This document shows, piece by piece, positions 30,467 through 39,418 of a DNA stretch of 64,000 nt (positions are counted from its first letter, which is position 1; each line of letters begins with the position of its first letter). Position numbers and translations under genes: made by a program. This DNA comes from Symbiodinium natans. Its lineage: Eukaryota; Sar; Dinophyceae; Suessiales; Symbiodiniaceae. The notes under the pieces were generated by a model. That model saw nothing but the letters and a program-made list of their open reading frames with translations, did no database searches and was not told the origin of the DNA. Location of the stretch: positions 188,001 to 252,000 of the forward strand of contig CAJNDS010001224.1 of the NCBI GenBank assembly GCA_905221605.1. The letters run 5' to 3'.

Positions 30467-30570
30467 GGTCCATGTACCTATATAGTATACACTTGGGCCC
30501 TAAAGCTACTATACGGGAACCCTAAACCCTAAACCCAAAACACTATAGGTACATGGTCCCTTAGGGTTTC
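30467..30570. mobile_element. Family E element with telomere-like insert
   Basis: Family E ends read CCCTAAGGGTCCATGTACCT and its complement. A few CCCTAAA units sit in the centre of this copy. Confidence 0.75.
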
Positions 30571-30573
30571 AAG

Positions 30574-30672
30574 GAGACTCGTGCGTTCCGGGGCCTGCAG
30601 CTCGTCGAGGGCACGGTGCGGCTTTATCGAGGAGGACCTGCTGAAGAGTTACTTTGCGCTGAAGCTAGCCTG
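30574..30672 (+). CDS. Putative exon with apparent frame shift
   Basis: After TTCAAG/G the frame reads ETRAFRGLQLVEGTVR. GC-rich coding character then continues one base out of phase as FIEEDLLKSYFALK. A one-base insertion, a tiny intron or a decayed gene would each explain this. Confidence 0.4.
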
Positions 30673-30683
30673 CTGCGCAGCGG

Positions 30684-30775
30684 CAGCTAGCACAAGCACA
30701 AGCACTAGCCACTAGCAACTACTAGCACTCGCAGCTAGCACTAGCTACAGCAGCAGCAACAACCAACAACAACAA
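30684..30775 (+). repeat. AGC/CTAG-rich low-complexity run
   Basis: Imperfect CTAGCA, CAAGCA and CAGCAA units. Confidence 0.7.
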
Positions 30776-30800
30776 TCCTGATTCACCCCTGACAGCGCAG

Positions 30801-30898
30801 TATACGCCGTACCCTTCTCATCGCCGCCTCGCGCGGGGACGGCCGCGGGCGCTGCGTGCCGGGCCAGCATTGGAAGCGCGGCCCTGAAGATCAAGCTT
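30801..30898 (+). CDS. Putative exon, plus strand
   Basis: GCGCAG acceptor, 2 nt and 32 codons (YAVPFSSPPRAGTAAGAACR, then ASIGSAALKIKL), CTT/GTATCC donor. 25 of 32 codons end in G or C. A family E copy starts directly at the donor. Confidence 0.45.
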
Positions 30899-30900
30899 GT

Positions 30901-31014
30901 ATCCCTGAGGGTCTATGTACCTGAATAGGGAATACCTGAGCCTTAAAGTACTTCCTATGTAGGGACTTTGGGGCCCAAGTATATGATAATAAGGTACATG
31001 CCTTAGGGTATGGC
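30901..31014. mobile_element. Family E TIR element
   Basis: CTGAGGGTCTATGTACCTGA and AAGGTACATGCCTTAGGGTA with a CCTTAAAGTACTTCC centre. Confidence 0.75.
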
Positions 31015-31094
31015 TTCATAGCAAGAAAAGAACCCCACACGCAAAGTGCGAAAGCTTCGGCTCCATAGGGTAGCAAGATGATTAATAGCGTGAG
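31011..31094 (-). CDS. Possible exon with membrane segment
   Basis: GGGCAG acceptor then 28 codons LTLLIILLPYGAEAFALCVW, GSFLAMKP on the minus strand, ending at the family E copy. The frame remains open through the element. Confidence 0.35.
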
Positions 31095-31639
31095 CTGCCC
31101 CCCCTAGGCTGCTCGTATAACCAGGCCTTTAGCTTCCGCACCTTCATCTTACTGGCTCTTAGAAGGGAATGTCCTATAGGTAGGATAAGGGGGGGACCCT
31201 TTAAAAGGGAACCCTTCTTAACCCTCTTCTGGCTCTCTTAGAATGAGGGCCCAGCATGATCCCTGAAAGGGTATATACAGGGGGATATAAGGATTAAGAA
31301 CCAGGGGGTCAGTCATTCCAGCTCAAACCCCCCACGCCCTGTGAGCCTTAAGAGTCTTAGACTTTTGCAAAGTCACAAGAGCCCTACAGGAAGAAGGCTG
31401 CCACCCCTTACTGTACTAACTGTTCTTGTGATAACACGTATAATCCGACGTAACTTATAGGGCCCCTTCATAAACTGTACTTGTAACTAGGGCAACCCAG
31501 CGGTAGGGGTGCGTGGGGGACCCTGCACAAGCCCTCCATCATCCACATCGACACAATGGCCAACAGTCCCCCCAAACCCAGAGCTCCTTTCATGCCACCA
31601 TGGCTTAATGGCTTAACTGAGGAATGTTCCTTCAACCAC

Positions 31640-31756
31640 ATGGTCGCAAAATGGTTTCAATGTACACTTCTTGCTTGAGCTATTTCGGAGGATCGCCGAA
31701 GAGAAAGCGAAAATAATCTTCGGAAACTTGTTCAGGGTACGCTCTATCAGTCCCTG
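31640..31756 (-). CDS. Putative internal exon
   Basis: Thirty-nine codons in phase 0. Begins QGLIERTLNKFPKIIFAFSS, continues to CTLKPFCDH. The acceptor CCTCCAAG is the inner border of the family B copy at 31757-31852; the donor is CAT/GTGGTT. Confidence 0.45.
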
Positions 31757-31852
31757 CTTGGAGGTTCATGGGTGCTTCGCAGTAGGGTTCCAAGTACCCC
31801 AAAGAGGATTATAAGTAGAGGCCCTACTTACAACTACCCATGAACCTCCAAG
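31757..31852. mobile_element. Family B element next to an exon
   Basis: CTTGGAGGTTCATGGGTGCT and ACTACCCATGAACCTCCAAG. On the minus strand its last bases CCTCCAAG serve as acceptor for the exon at 31640-31756. Confidence 0.8.
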
Positions 31853-31901
31853 TATCGTGCCCAAACCCTAAACCCTAAACCCTAAACCCTACACCCTAAA
31901 C

Positions 31902-31967
31902 CCCGAAAGTTGAAGCCGTGGCTGCCTTAGACACTGGGGGCCGAGTGCTGCTCGGACGACCAGCCAT
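31902..31967 (-). CDS. Possible first exon
   Basis: ATG at 31967 in a favourable context (AACGCCATGG), 22 codons beginning MAGRPSSTRPPVSKAATAST. Donor GGG/GTTTAG is made by the telomere-like tract. Phase 0, compatible with the exon at 31640-31756. Confidence 0.4.
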
Positions 31968-32179
31968 GGCGTTGGCTGAAAAACTGAGCTGCCCCCCCTA
32001 AATTCTGGAAAGCTTCGGCCCTGTTTAGGGTTTAGGGTTTAGGCCCTAGAGGGTTTCGGGCTTGGCAAGCCCTGAACACTCAAGGGTTTTGGGCTTTGTC
32101 AACCCTGCAGCCTAAGGGGTTCAGGGCGTTGAAAGCCCTAAACCCTAAACCCTAAACCCCAAACCTGAAAGGGCTTAGG

Positions 32180-32258
32180 GTTGGCCAGCAGCGGCAGGTT
32201 TCGGGCTCGACGTTGTAGGCTCCGAGCTGCTCGCTTGCTCAACATCGCTTCGTAGACC
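32180..32258 (-). CDS. Putative exon, basic
   Basis: Acceptor CTTAG/G, then VYEAMLSKRAARSLQRRARN, LPLLANP. Arg-rich helix. The donor runs into variant heptamers. Confidence 0.45.
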
Positions 32259-32523
32259 CTAAGCCATGAACCTCAAAAGCCGGTCAGGTTTAGGGTTTAA
32301 GGCTTAGGGTTTAGGTTTGGGGTTTAGGGTTTGGGGTTTATAGGGTATACAATGGCACCAAGAATTGCTGTCAACTGCGGTTCTGACTCTTGACCTGCTG
32401 AACATACACAGCATGTCGTGCCGATTGCACAATGAGTGCTCAATACGCCATGCCACACCCTCAGGTCAGTCACTTTCCGAATGCCGCTCTCCTCTCTGCT
32501 GCTTTCCGCAAATTCTGGTCAAG

Positions 32524-32642
32524 GGCCATGTGCCCATGAGCCGGATTACACGGCGCGCGAAGGCGAAGTGTTCGAGTCAAGGGCGCATGAGGGTCCGGAC
32601 CCTGCCAGAAAGGCCAAAAAGGAAACCCCGAAGGGGAGATGG
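32524..32642 (+). CDS. Putative exon, plus strand
   Basis: GGTCAAG acceptor and consensus TGG/GTAGGG donor, 119 nt. Two frames are open: HEPDYTAREGEVFESRAHEG (acidic) and HVPMSRITRRAKAKCSSQGR (basic). Confidence 0.4.
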
Positions 32643-32827
32643 GTAGGGCCGTTCCTCTGGTTCCCTAAACTCTGACTGTTCTTATATAGGGGTCCGTCTT
32701 ATGAGTTAAGGTAGGTTCCCGAATTCCAGAAAGTGCAGAAAGCACTATTGGGCTCTCTGGCTTGTTCCAAGAATGTGCTGTTCATGTGCTGTTGAAGGTT
32801 CAGGGCTTAGACCCTAAACGCTATTGA

Positions 32828-32940
32828 TTGGAGGTTCATGGGTAGTTCTCAGTAGGGTTTTAAGTACTGTACCTCTACCTAGAACCTTGTTTAGCGTACT
32901 AACCCTACTACTTGTAACTACCCAAATAAACATCCAAGTG
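32828..32940. mobile_element. Family B TIR element
   Basis: GATTGGAGGTTCATGGGTAG and ACTACCCAAATAAACATCCAAG. Confidence 0.75.
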
Positions 32941-32992
32941 TAGTTGTATGGGGCATGTAATCAGGGGGCGGCGTGGGAATTGTCTTTGGCTC
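32938..32992 (-). CDS. Putative Pro-rich exon
   Basis: GCTACAG acceptor then EPKTIPTPPPDYMPHTTTLG, ending at the family B left end. Confidence 0.4.
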
Positions 32993-33082
32993 CTGTAGCA
33001 GGGTTTGAGAGTTAGGGCTGAGAGCTCCTGATGTTGCAGAGATACCCTAAACCCTAAATCCTCAACTTTTTAAACCCTATAC

Positions 33083-33237
33083 TTGGAGGTTCATGGTACT
33101 TAATTACTAACCAAGTATAACTGTACTTATGACCCTACTTATAATACCCCTAAGGGCCTTATAGGGGTTTATCCCAATTATAAGTAGGGTTATGAGCCCA
33201 GTTATAAGTGGATATTAAGTCCCATGAACCTCCAAGT
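33083..33237. mobile_element. Family B TIR element, long form
   Basis: ACTTGGAGGTTCATGGTACT and CCCATGAACCTCCAAGTACC. On the minus strand the border reads AGGG/GTACTTGGAGG, a GT at the element edge. A related copy of the inner arm is at 45359-45440. Confidence 0.75.
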
Positions 33238-33294
33238 ACCCCTCTGAGCAACGGACTTTGGAGGGCCGATACCCAAAACCCTAAACCCGAACAC

Positions 33295-33352
33295 CCAAAA
33301 CCCTAAACCCTAACACCCTAAACCCTAAACCCTAAACCCTAAACCCTAAACC
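33295..33352 (+). repeat. Telomere-like tract (CCCTAAA)n
   Basis: Seven or more units. Confidence 0.95.
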
Positions 33353-33576
33353 CAAGAGGGCGGTGCCGGGCAGATGACCTGAGCGTAGCAAGCCGCCCAG
33401 AAGATCGGTCGATCGCGGTATCCGCATCCTCAGCTCGTGGAAAGCCTAATACATGGGTTTAGTGTTTAGGGTTTCTGTAGGGTTTAGGGTAGCAAAAATG
33501 GGAACTATGGGCTATACATATAAAGCTTTTGACATAGGAAAATGAGCATTGTGAACTATGTTGGCTCCTGCACTTC

Positions 33577-33691
33577 TGCGAATTGCTTCAGAACCCCCCC
33601 CCCACCCCTCTTAAATTACTTCCTGATAACATAAGGGCAATAGAGGGATCATCATCTTGTGTTTTTAGGGGGTTATTCAGCAAAAAGTAGA
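33577..33691. mobile_element. Family C TIR element
   Basis: GAATTGCTTCAGAACCCCCC and GGTTATTCAGCAAAAAGTAG, with ATAAGGGCAATAGAGGGATC core. Confidence 0.7.
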
Positions 33692-33699
33692 TTTCTGAC

Positions 33700-33781
33700 C
33701 CATTCTGGCAGGCATTCCAAAAAGGCATACTCAAAGCAAAGCCTGCGGTGAACAGCATAGCGTGAAGAAACTCCCACAAAT
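33700..33781 (-). CDS. Putative internal exon
   Basis: CCCATAG acceptor; LWEFLHAMLFTAGFALSMPF then WNACQN; donor GG/GTCAGA directly before the family C copy. Confidence 0.4.
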
Positions 33782-33861
33782 CTATGGGTCCGCATATATG
33801 TATGTATATGTAACTTTTTGTTATGTGTATATATATATATACACATGTTTTTGATCTATAC

Positions 33862-34126
33862 ATGCGTGTGTGCGAATTGTAGAAGATGCATGACTTGGTG
33901 CACGGGCGGCAATCTGGCGCTGTCGCGCGCCGCACTCGGAAGTGGCCGCCTGGTGCACGCCAAGTACTGTTGAAGTCAAGAGAAGGCTCGGGGCTTTGCG
34001 ACTGGAGTCTTTCACGCCTGTCTTCTGCTTGATTATGCCCTCGTTGCGGGTATTAGGCTCCCTCGGCAAACCCTCAAAATTTGTGCTTAAAAGGTGCAGG
34101 GCCCTTGCAAAGATCTCCGGGGGACT
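33862..34126 (-). CDS. Putative long exon
   Basis: Eighty-eight codons plus 1 nt, the longest clean island in the mosaic part. Starts SPPEIFARALHLLSTNFEGL; contains EGIIKQKTGVKDSSRKAPSL and ECGARQRQIAARAPSHASST. Acceptor TTTCTTCAG after a pyrimidine stretch, donor CAT/GTATAG. The plus strand is also open for 62 codons, so strand confidence is moderate. Confidence 0.45.
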
Positions 34127-34166
34127 CTGAAGAAATTATTTTAAATAATTGACTGGAGCGTTCAAC

Positions 34167-34194
34167 CCTCTGAAAAACATTCCTGGACAAGATT
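34167..34194 (-). CDS. Possible 28 nt exon
   Basis: GAAAG acceptor, ILSRNVFQR, AGG/GTTGAA donor. In phase 0 with the 265 nt exon downstream through a 40 bp intron. Confidence 0.35.
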
Positions 34195-34284
34195 CTTTCT
34201 ACACCCGATAAGTGGTAACATCAGACGAAACCCTGAACCCTAAATATGTACAAAGGGCCTACAAAGTTAGCTTTGCTTTGGAGG

Positions 34285-34405
34285 TTGCTACTTGGAGGCT
34301 CCTTTGGGGAGGTAGAAGTAAGGCTAGAAGTATGCCAACAATACCTATAACCCTGTTCACGGTACTCGTCACACTACTTTTCACTATCCAGCAACCTCCA
34401 GGTAT
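34285..34405. mobile_element. Family B TIR element, degenerate
   Basis: TACTTGGAGGCTCCTTTGGG and CACTATCCAGCAACCTCCAG. Confidence 0.6.
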
Positions 34406-34542
34406 GGTTGATGGTCTGTGGCTTGCTCTTATAACGAAGGGTTAAGGAAATCGGGTTTCGGGGTGGGCGGGGATTGTGTTCTCTGGGTAGGAAGTGTCGG
34501 GTTCTGGGATGTCTGGGTTGACTAGTGGCTACGGTTTAAATT

Positions 34543-34640
34543 GGGATGTCCCCCCCTTATACTAACAGTCCTTAGTCGGGATTACAGTACCCCTTAGGAA
34601 AAACCCTATTAAGGACTGTTAGTATAAGGCGGAACATCCC
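34543..34640. mobile_element. Family A TIR element
   Basis: GGATGTCCCCCCCTTATACT and TAGTATAAGGCGGAACATCC. Confidence 0.85.
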
Positions 34641-34733
34641 AATCTGAAAACCCTAAAGCCGTAAAACCAGAAGGCATTGCCTTGCCAAACCGAAAGGGTT
34701 TAGGGTTTAGGGTTTAGGGTTTAGGGTTTTGGC

Positions 34734-34774
34734 CTGGAGTTGGCGCCGCAGCTTCACGACCTCAGAGGCATCTC
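34734..34774 (-). CDS. Putative coiled-coil exon
   Basis: GCCGCAG acceptor, 2 nt plus DASEVVKLRRQLQ, GC-type donor CAG/GCCAAA. TTTAGGG tracts lie on both sides. Confidence 0.45.
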
Positions 34775-34871
34775 CTGCGGCTACGACGGAGGGTTTAGGG
34801 TTTGGGGTTTAGGGTTTAGGGTGTAGGGTTTGGGGTTTAGGGTTTAGGGTGTATGGTTTAGGGTTTAGGGT

Positions 34872-34990
34872 AGTTACATGGTCCCTTAGTAAGGGCCCTT
34901 GAAGGCACCCCTTATATACCACTTGCATACCCTGTGCAAACTAAGGGCCCGTACTTCAAAACTTTTTGAAGGAGGTAAGGAACCATATTG
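34872..34990. mobile_element. Family D TIR element
   Basis: TAGTTACATGGTCCCTTAGT left end; right side AGGTAAGGAACCATATTGAG. Confidence 0.7.
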
Positions 34991-34997
34991 AGGGTTT

Positions 34998-35125
34998 TAC
35001 TAGACCCAAGAGCAACCTAGGAATACAAAGGGTGCCCTTTGTGGCTTAAAGGGGGTTATAAGGGAACCTGAACCCAAAACACAGGGAATCAGAGCCTAAC
35101 TACCCTGGGTCCTAGTTGATTACTA
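34998..35125. mobile_element. Family J dispersed repeat
   Basis: TACTAGACCCAAGAGCAACC, GGAATACAAAGGGTGCCCTT and GGGAACCTGAACCCAAAACA. Other copies at 41465, 44490, 48300 and 59925; the ends pair only loosely. Confidence 0.65.
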
Positions 35126-35462
35126 GGAGCTCCGCCTTAAAGTATGCATGATTAGAAGGAGAACCCCACTCCAAATCCTAAATCCTATACCCTACTCCTT
35201 CCGCTAGTTTTACTATTCGCATCAGTGTGTTTTTGACGTAGCACGTGTGTCAAAAAACTTTTGTGGGTCGGGGCATTTTTGGAATGGGTTTTTGGTTCGG
35301 TTATAGTGGGATAGGTGTTTGTGACTCTGCTGTTTTGGCCCTTGCCGCTTACCTGGACCCCCAAAGTCTGCAAAAACCGGCCCAGGACCCGTAAAAGGAT
35401 AGTTATTTTTACATACTTTAATGGGGGGTTTAGGTAAGCCTTTCTCAAGGCATGGGTTGCAG

Positions 35463-35651
35463 ATCTTGCGGGATATGCATATGAGAGGTGCCACCTATAG
35501 GAAACCCCTCTGCAAGAACAAGACCTGGGAGATGGAAGAGCAACGGCAACAACAAATCCCTGCACCTCGGACCCTCAACCCTATAAGCCCTACTGCCTAC
35601 AAGGAGCGACTCTCTAGCAAAACGAGATATACGGGCCCTGCATTGAGCTAG
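35463..35651 (+). CDS. Putative terminal exon, plus strand
   Basis: GGGTTGCAG acceptor then ILRDMHMRGATYRKPLCKNK, TWEMEEQRQQQIPAPRT and on to a TAG at 35649-35651. The last third may be intronic. Confidence 0.4.
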   Translation: MLRDMHMRGATYRKPLCKNKTWEMEEQRQQQIPAPRTLNPISPTAYKERLSSKTRYTGPALS

Positions 35652-35822
35652 AAGCATTTTTCACCCATAAATATGAAGACTTGTATGGGGATTTCCAAAA
35701 ATAGGGGACTTTAAATACACCCCAAAGAATTCATCCTGACAAAAGGACCCCCCCGAAGGGGCACCCCTGTTTTGGGAAACCCCCATATGGCAAGGTGTCC
35801 CCCCCCCCAAGCCCTGTATCTA

Positions 35823-35966
35823 AGGCTAGTTACATGGTCCCTTGATATGGGCCCTTAAACGGGGGACCCCTTATGTACCCTATAACACCCAAGGGGCCCA
35901 GACTTCAAAACCTTTTAAACAAGGTTAAGGGACCATAAATTTCAAGGGACCATGTAACGACCCTCA
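35823..35966. mobile_element. Family D TIR element
   Basis: TAGTTACATGGTCCCTTGAT and GGGACCATGTAACGACCCTC. On the plus strand the right border ACCCTCAG/G precedes an open frame. Confidence 0.85.
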
Positions 35967-36090
35967 GGCGAGAATTCTGCTCGATGCACTTTGCATCGTA
36001 TCGGCTCCTGCCGCACGTGGGTGCGCCGCCAGCCTTCGTCAAAGACGTGCAGGACCCGAAAGCGTCTCTTCGTGGTTGTTTTGGAGGGGG
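35967..36090 (+). CDS. Putative exon, plus strand
   Basis: Starting after the family D border CTCAG the frame reads REFCSMHFASYRLLPHVGAP, PAFVKDVQDPK, GC-rich at third positions, and stays open to about 36100. Confidence 0.45.
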
Positions 36091-36422
36091 AGGGATCTAG
36101 AACCCTACACCCTAAACCCTAAACCCTACATGCGTCCACATCAAGATGACTCCAGCCAAATGCCCCCCTTGATTACAACCCTACTTAAAAAGTATATCGG
36201 CTCCTTGGGTTCTCAGCAAGTGCTTTCCAACCCTAAACTTAGGAACGGCCTACACCCTCAACCCTAAACCCTAAACTTCATCATAAAGCCTAGCGGCAAT
36301 ACAGGATTCAGAAGGTCTCTCATCTAAAAACGCCGGGTGCAGCGGCTGAGGGTTCAGGGCTTAGGAGCCTAAACCCTAAACCCTAAACCCTAAACCCCAA
36401 ACCCTTAACCCTAGCAACTCAC

Positions 36423-36488
36423 GGGCGTCTCACAAGCCTGGCCGTGAGCGCATCCAGCTCGGCCCGCGCCTCGGCCCGAAGATGAAAG
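36423..36488 (-). CDS. Putative coiled-coil exon
   Basis: FHLRAEARAELDALTARLVR on the minus strand ending at a consensus CC/GTGAGT donor. The acceptor is not obvious (no AG nearby). Confidence 0.45.
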
Positions 36489-36816
36489 AATCCCCCCCAG
36501 ATTTCACGGGTTTTAGGGTTTAGGGTTTTTAGGGTTGTTAGGGATTTTAGGGTTTTTGGGGGATTTTAGGGTCTTTAGGAGATTTTAGGGTTCAGGGTGT
36601 TCTTTGGGTTTAGGAACGAAAGACGCTCCATTTCCCCCTCTCCGCCTCCTCCCTCCTCTTAGTGTTCAGGGATTTCAAGGGATTTTTTTGGGTTTTTGGG
36701 TGTGTGAATTAGGGTTTTGGGTTTTTAAGGGTTTTCTAGGAGTTCTCAGGGTCCCCAGGGTTCAGGGTTTAGGGACGGGCAGAGGTGCTTGCCGAGATCC
36801 CGACCTCCACACTCAC

Positions 36817-36863
36817 CCTTCACGATGGCCTATGCAAGAGGGCCCGACTTCAGAAGCAGAATA
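36817..36863 (-). CDS. Putative internal exon
   Basis: YSASEVGPSCIGHRE, 15 codons plus 2 nt, consensus GG/GTGAGT donor. The acceptor TAGTAG is the end of the family C copy at 36864. Confidence 0.4.
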
Positions 36864-36955
36864 CTACTACTTGCTTAATAGCCCCAAAAGGATAAAACAT
36901 AATATTCGGTTTCTTAAGCAATTTTCAGAAAGAGCCCCAAAAGGGGGGGGAGGTG

Positions 36956-36986
<31 letters not shown>

Positions 36987-37060
36987 TTGTTACCCTTACA
37001 AGGAAGATGGTTTCTTGTCTTTTTTTTTGTGGGGGGGGGTCTTAAGCAATTGGTAATAAG
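36864..37060. mobile_element. Family C element
   Basis: CTACTACTTGCTTAATAGCC, an inner second end GGTTTCTTAAGCAATTTTCAG, and right end GGGTCTTAAGCAATTGGTAA. Two copies may be nested. Confidence 0.7.
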
Positions 37061-37212
37061 GGCCTCCTTCCCAAAAGAAACACGCCCCCATCATTGAGGG
37101 ACTGAGGGATACCTAAATGCGGCGACTCCCGGGTGAGTAACGAAAGAAACCATAATAAATCATCACAAACTCCCTGTTGGTTTAAGTTATTAAGGTGCGT
37201 TCCTTAACTAAG

Positions 37213-37366
37213 GGGGTTTGGGTCCACATCCGTAAACCCTAAACCCTAAACCCCGAACCCTAAACCCTGAACCCTAACCCTGAACCCTAATCCCTAAATC
37301 CTAAACCCTGAACCCTAAACGCTGAACCCTAAACCCTGAACCCTGAACCCTCAACCCTAAACCCTG
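37213..37366 (+). repeat. Telomere-like array alternating CCCTAAA and CCCTGAA
   Basis: More than 15 units in mixed order, with CCCTAAT and CCCTCAA variants. Confidence 0.9.
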
Positions 37367-37373
37367 ACAAGAC

Positions 37374-37427
37374 CTCCAAGAGCCCACGGGCGCTTCCACT
37401 GAGGCCCCGGGCTCGAGCGAGATGGGC
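37374..37427 (-). CDS. Putative internal exon
   Basis: CGATGCAG acceptor, AHLARARGLSGSARGLLE, GAG/GTCTTG donor, phase 0. The plus strand is also open. Confidence 0.4.
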
Positions 37428-37454
37428 CTGCATCGAGGCAAAAGCACTGGTCTG

Positions 37455-37590
37455 TGATTTGCAAAGAGCCCTTTAAAACACTTAGTTAAGGAATAGGGTT
37501 AAGGGTTCAGGGCTAAGGAATATATCTTAAACCAGAAAGGGATCCTTGGTATCCATTCCTGCCTGAATGGGTGTTGGGCTCTTTGGGTTC
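37455..37590. mobile_element. Family F TIR element
   Basis: AAAGAGCCCTTTAAAACACT and GGGTGTTGGGCTCTTTGGGT. Confidence 0.65.
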
Positions 37591-37711
37591 TCGAGAAGGG
37601 GCCCCCAACGGATGTGTTTTGCAAGCAAGCCTCGCAGCTTGCAGGAGGCTTCCACCATCCGTCTGTGGAAAACGCCGGTGCGTGAAGCTCTGAAGGTTTA
37701 GGGTTTAGCAC

Positions 37712-37788
37712 ATTCTGCTTGAAGCGTTGACCGTGAATCCGGGAAACCACCGAGCAAGCACCCGGTCTAGAAAAACGACGCTGCTTGG
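37712..37788 (-). CDS. Putative internal exon
   Basis: GTGCAG acceptor, 2 nt and 25 codons (KQRRFSRPGACSVVSRIHGQ, RFKQN), donor AAT/GTGCTA. In phase with an open frame after the TTCCACAG acceptor at 37662. Confidence 0.4.
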
Positions 37789-37800
37789 CTGCACTAGCCC

Positions 37801-37855
37801 GAAACCCTAAACCCTAAACCCTAAACCCTAAACCCTAAACCCTAAACCCTAAACT
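37801..37855 (+). repeat. Telomere-like tract (CCCTAAA)8
   Basis: Perfect units. Confidence 0.95.
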
Positions 37856-37873
37856 AGCCCTGCTCTCGCTCAG

Positions 37874-37974
37874 AACTCCAGCTTCGGCTTCCGGGAGGAA
37901 CTCCTGGCAAGGCGGAGATTGCGGGGGCGCCGGCAGGAAGCACTCTACTGCTACTTGCAAAAGGGTAGGTTTAG
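37874..37974 (+). CDS. Possible exon, plus strand
   Basis: GCTCAG acceptor and consensus GTAGGT donor enclose NSSFGFREELLARRRLRGRR, QEALYCYLQK. The minus strand has a competing frame (EFLPEAEAGVLSES after TTGCCAG). Confidence 0.35.
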
Positions 37975-38033
37975 GGTTTAGGGCCTCGGGTTTAGGGTTT
38001 AGGGTCTAGGGCTTAGGGTTCAGGGTTTAGGGT

Positions 38034-38227
38034 TTGCTACTGTTTGCTTAAGGTCCTCCGCAAAAATGGAAGAGGATGATCCTCATAGTGCCCTTATATG
38101 GAAGTGTGTATTTTTATGTAATGTGTGTATATATATATGTATATATATATATATATGCTACCCCCCCCCCCCCCCCCCCAAAGATCCACCGTTTTAGAGA
38201 CTTGCCATAGACAACACAGTGCCCCTA

Positions 38228-38264
<37 letters not shown>

Positions 38265-38322
38265 TATTTAATTTACTATTATTATTATCATTATTTGTAG
38301 GGGTTCTTAAGCAATTAGTAGT
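38034..38322. mobile_element. Family C element expanded by (AT)n and poly-C
   Basis: CTACTGTTTGCTTAAGGTCC and GGTTCTTAAGCAATTAGTAG. Between them lie TATATATA tracts (38128-38158, 38232-38260) and 18 C (38162-38179). Confidence 0.75.
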
Positions 38323-38368
38323 CTAAGACCTAAGCCCAATAGACCCCGGGTCTCCAGGCTTCGTCGCC

Positions 38369-38542
38369 TCCTTGGAGGTTCCCTGGGTAGCACGTGCACG
38401 GTAACTTGTCTTATAGCCATATTTAGGGTACTTACAAAAATAATTTAGGGTGCTGATAAGCCTATACTTATAACTACCGTATGAAGTTTTCTTGTAACCC
38501 TGTTAAGGATACTTCTAACACTACCCATGAACCTCCGAGTAA
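38369..38542. mobile_element. Family B TIR element
   Basis: CCTTGGAGGTTCCCTGGGTA and CTACCCATGAACCTCCGAG. Confidence 0.75.
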
Positions 38543-38561
38543 GCGACAAAGAAGGTTTCAG

Positions 38562-38679
38562 GCTCTTGCTTACCCCACGGTTCAATAACGAGGAACACTC
38601 CGGACAGTGCGAGTACCATGTGTTCGCATACCGAACGCGAGACATGCGCCCCGAGGCAAGATGCCTCGATTTAATGTAG
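38562..38679 (+). CDS. Putative terminal exon, plus strand
   Basis: TTTCAG/G acceptor, 38 codons to TAG. Reads LLLTPRFNNEEHSGQCEYHV, FAYRTRDMRPEARCLDLM. Balanced composition and good third-position GC in the middle. Family not recognised. Confidence 0.45.
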
Positions 38680-38711
38680 GCTTCGACCTCTCTTCGCCCC
38701 CTTATGAAGTC

Positions 38712-38836
38712 TAAACCCTAAACCCTAAACCCTGAACCCTAAACCCTGAGAGCCCTAAACCCTCAACCCTAAACCCTAAACCCTAAACCCTAAACCCTAA
38801 ACCCTAAACCCTAAACCCTCAACCCTAAACCCTAAC
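38712..38836 (+). repeat. Telomere-like tract (CCCTAAA)n
   Basis: About 15 units with a short break at 38747-38756. Confidence 0.95.
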
Positions 38837-38873
38837 CGTCATCTCCTCCACCAGCTGCAGCAGCCAGCGGATC
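38837..38873 (-). CDS. Putative short exon
   Basis: TGGCAG/G acceptor, IRWLLQLVEEMT, ACG/GTTAGG donor. All 12 codons end in G or C. Telomere-like tract starts at the donor. Confidence 0.5.
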
Positions 38874-38924
38874 CTGCCAGACCACGTGGCGGGGGTCGGG
38901 AGGGGTTGGGCTTGATGTTCGGGT

Positions 38925-39014
38925 TTAGGGTTTAGGGTTTAGGGTTTAGGGTTTAGGGTTTAGGGTTTAGGGTTTAGGGTTTGGGGTTTGGGGTTTAGGG
39001 TTTAGGGTTTAGGG
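38925..39014 (+). repeat. Telomere-like tract (TTTAGGG)12
   Basis: Near-perfect units, 40 bp upstream of the plus-strand terminal exon. Confidence 0.95.
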
Positions 39015-39056
39015 CATACCCTTGCCTGACTCACAGCTGCTTCTAAACTCTTGCAG

Positions 39057-39121
39057 AAAACAGCTGCTACTACGTGCTGCGCCTCGGCACGTGGCGGCGG
39101 AAGAAGCCCAAGTTCACCTAG
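39057..39121 (+). CDS. Putative terminal exon, strong coding signal
   Basis: Acceptor CTCTTGCAG, with a pyrimidine-rich stretch and a CTTCTAAAC branch-like motif upstream. Then 2 nt and NSCYYVLRLGTWRRKKPKFT, then TAG. All 20 sense codons end in G or C, the clearest third-position signal in the window. Basic C-terminal end. Confidence 0.6.
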
Positions 39122-39262
39122 GGTGGGCACTCGATTCGGGGAATTACAAGAGGTTTAGGGTTTAGGGCTTAGGGCTTAGGGCTTAGGGTTTAGGCTTGAA
39201 TACATGACCTTAGGATCATTCTTGATGTAGAGGTACATTCCTTAAATAAGAGTAATTACCAC

Positions 39263-39310
39263 GCACGCCTTGGCCGCCCAAACCGTCCAAACCAAGGTTT
39301 TTTGTGGGCC
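39263..39310 (-). CDS. Putative exon 10 of the 41.2-39.3 kb chain
   Basis: Sixteen codons GPQKTLVWTVWAAKAC, acceptor ATTAAG/G, donor TGC/GTGGTA. In phase 0 with the exon at 39419-39617. The intron between them is 108 bp without a recognised element. Confidence 0.45.
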
Positions 39311-39418
39311 CTTAATGAAGTTGAGGGGCGAAGGCTTAGGAACGAAGCTCTCTTTTAGCGAGCAGCCTCAGAATAAAAAGGCTGCCCTGTGTTAGCAAGG
39401 CATTACTCGACATCCTAC

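Noticed and set aside
33588-33935. 115-codon minus-strand ORF
   Set aside because: Runs through family C and an (AT)n microsatellite; only the part at 33700-33781 is kept as an exon candidate.
35185-35565. 126-codon minus-strand ORF and an overlapping 90-codon ORF
   Set aside because: Overlaps the better plus-strand exon at 35463-35651; the rest (35.2-35.4 kb) is polar and lacks splice support. I leave that 200 bp without a call.
36604-37056. 150-codon ORF with GFLGFWVCELGFWVFKGFL-like start
   Set aside because: The first half is translated TTTTAGGG variants, the end is poly-A and (AT)n from a family C element; no coherent coding signal.
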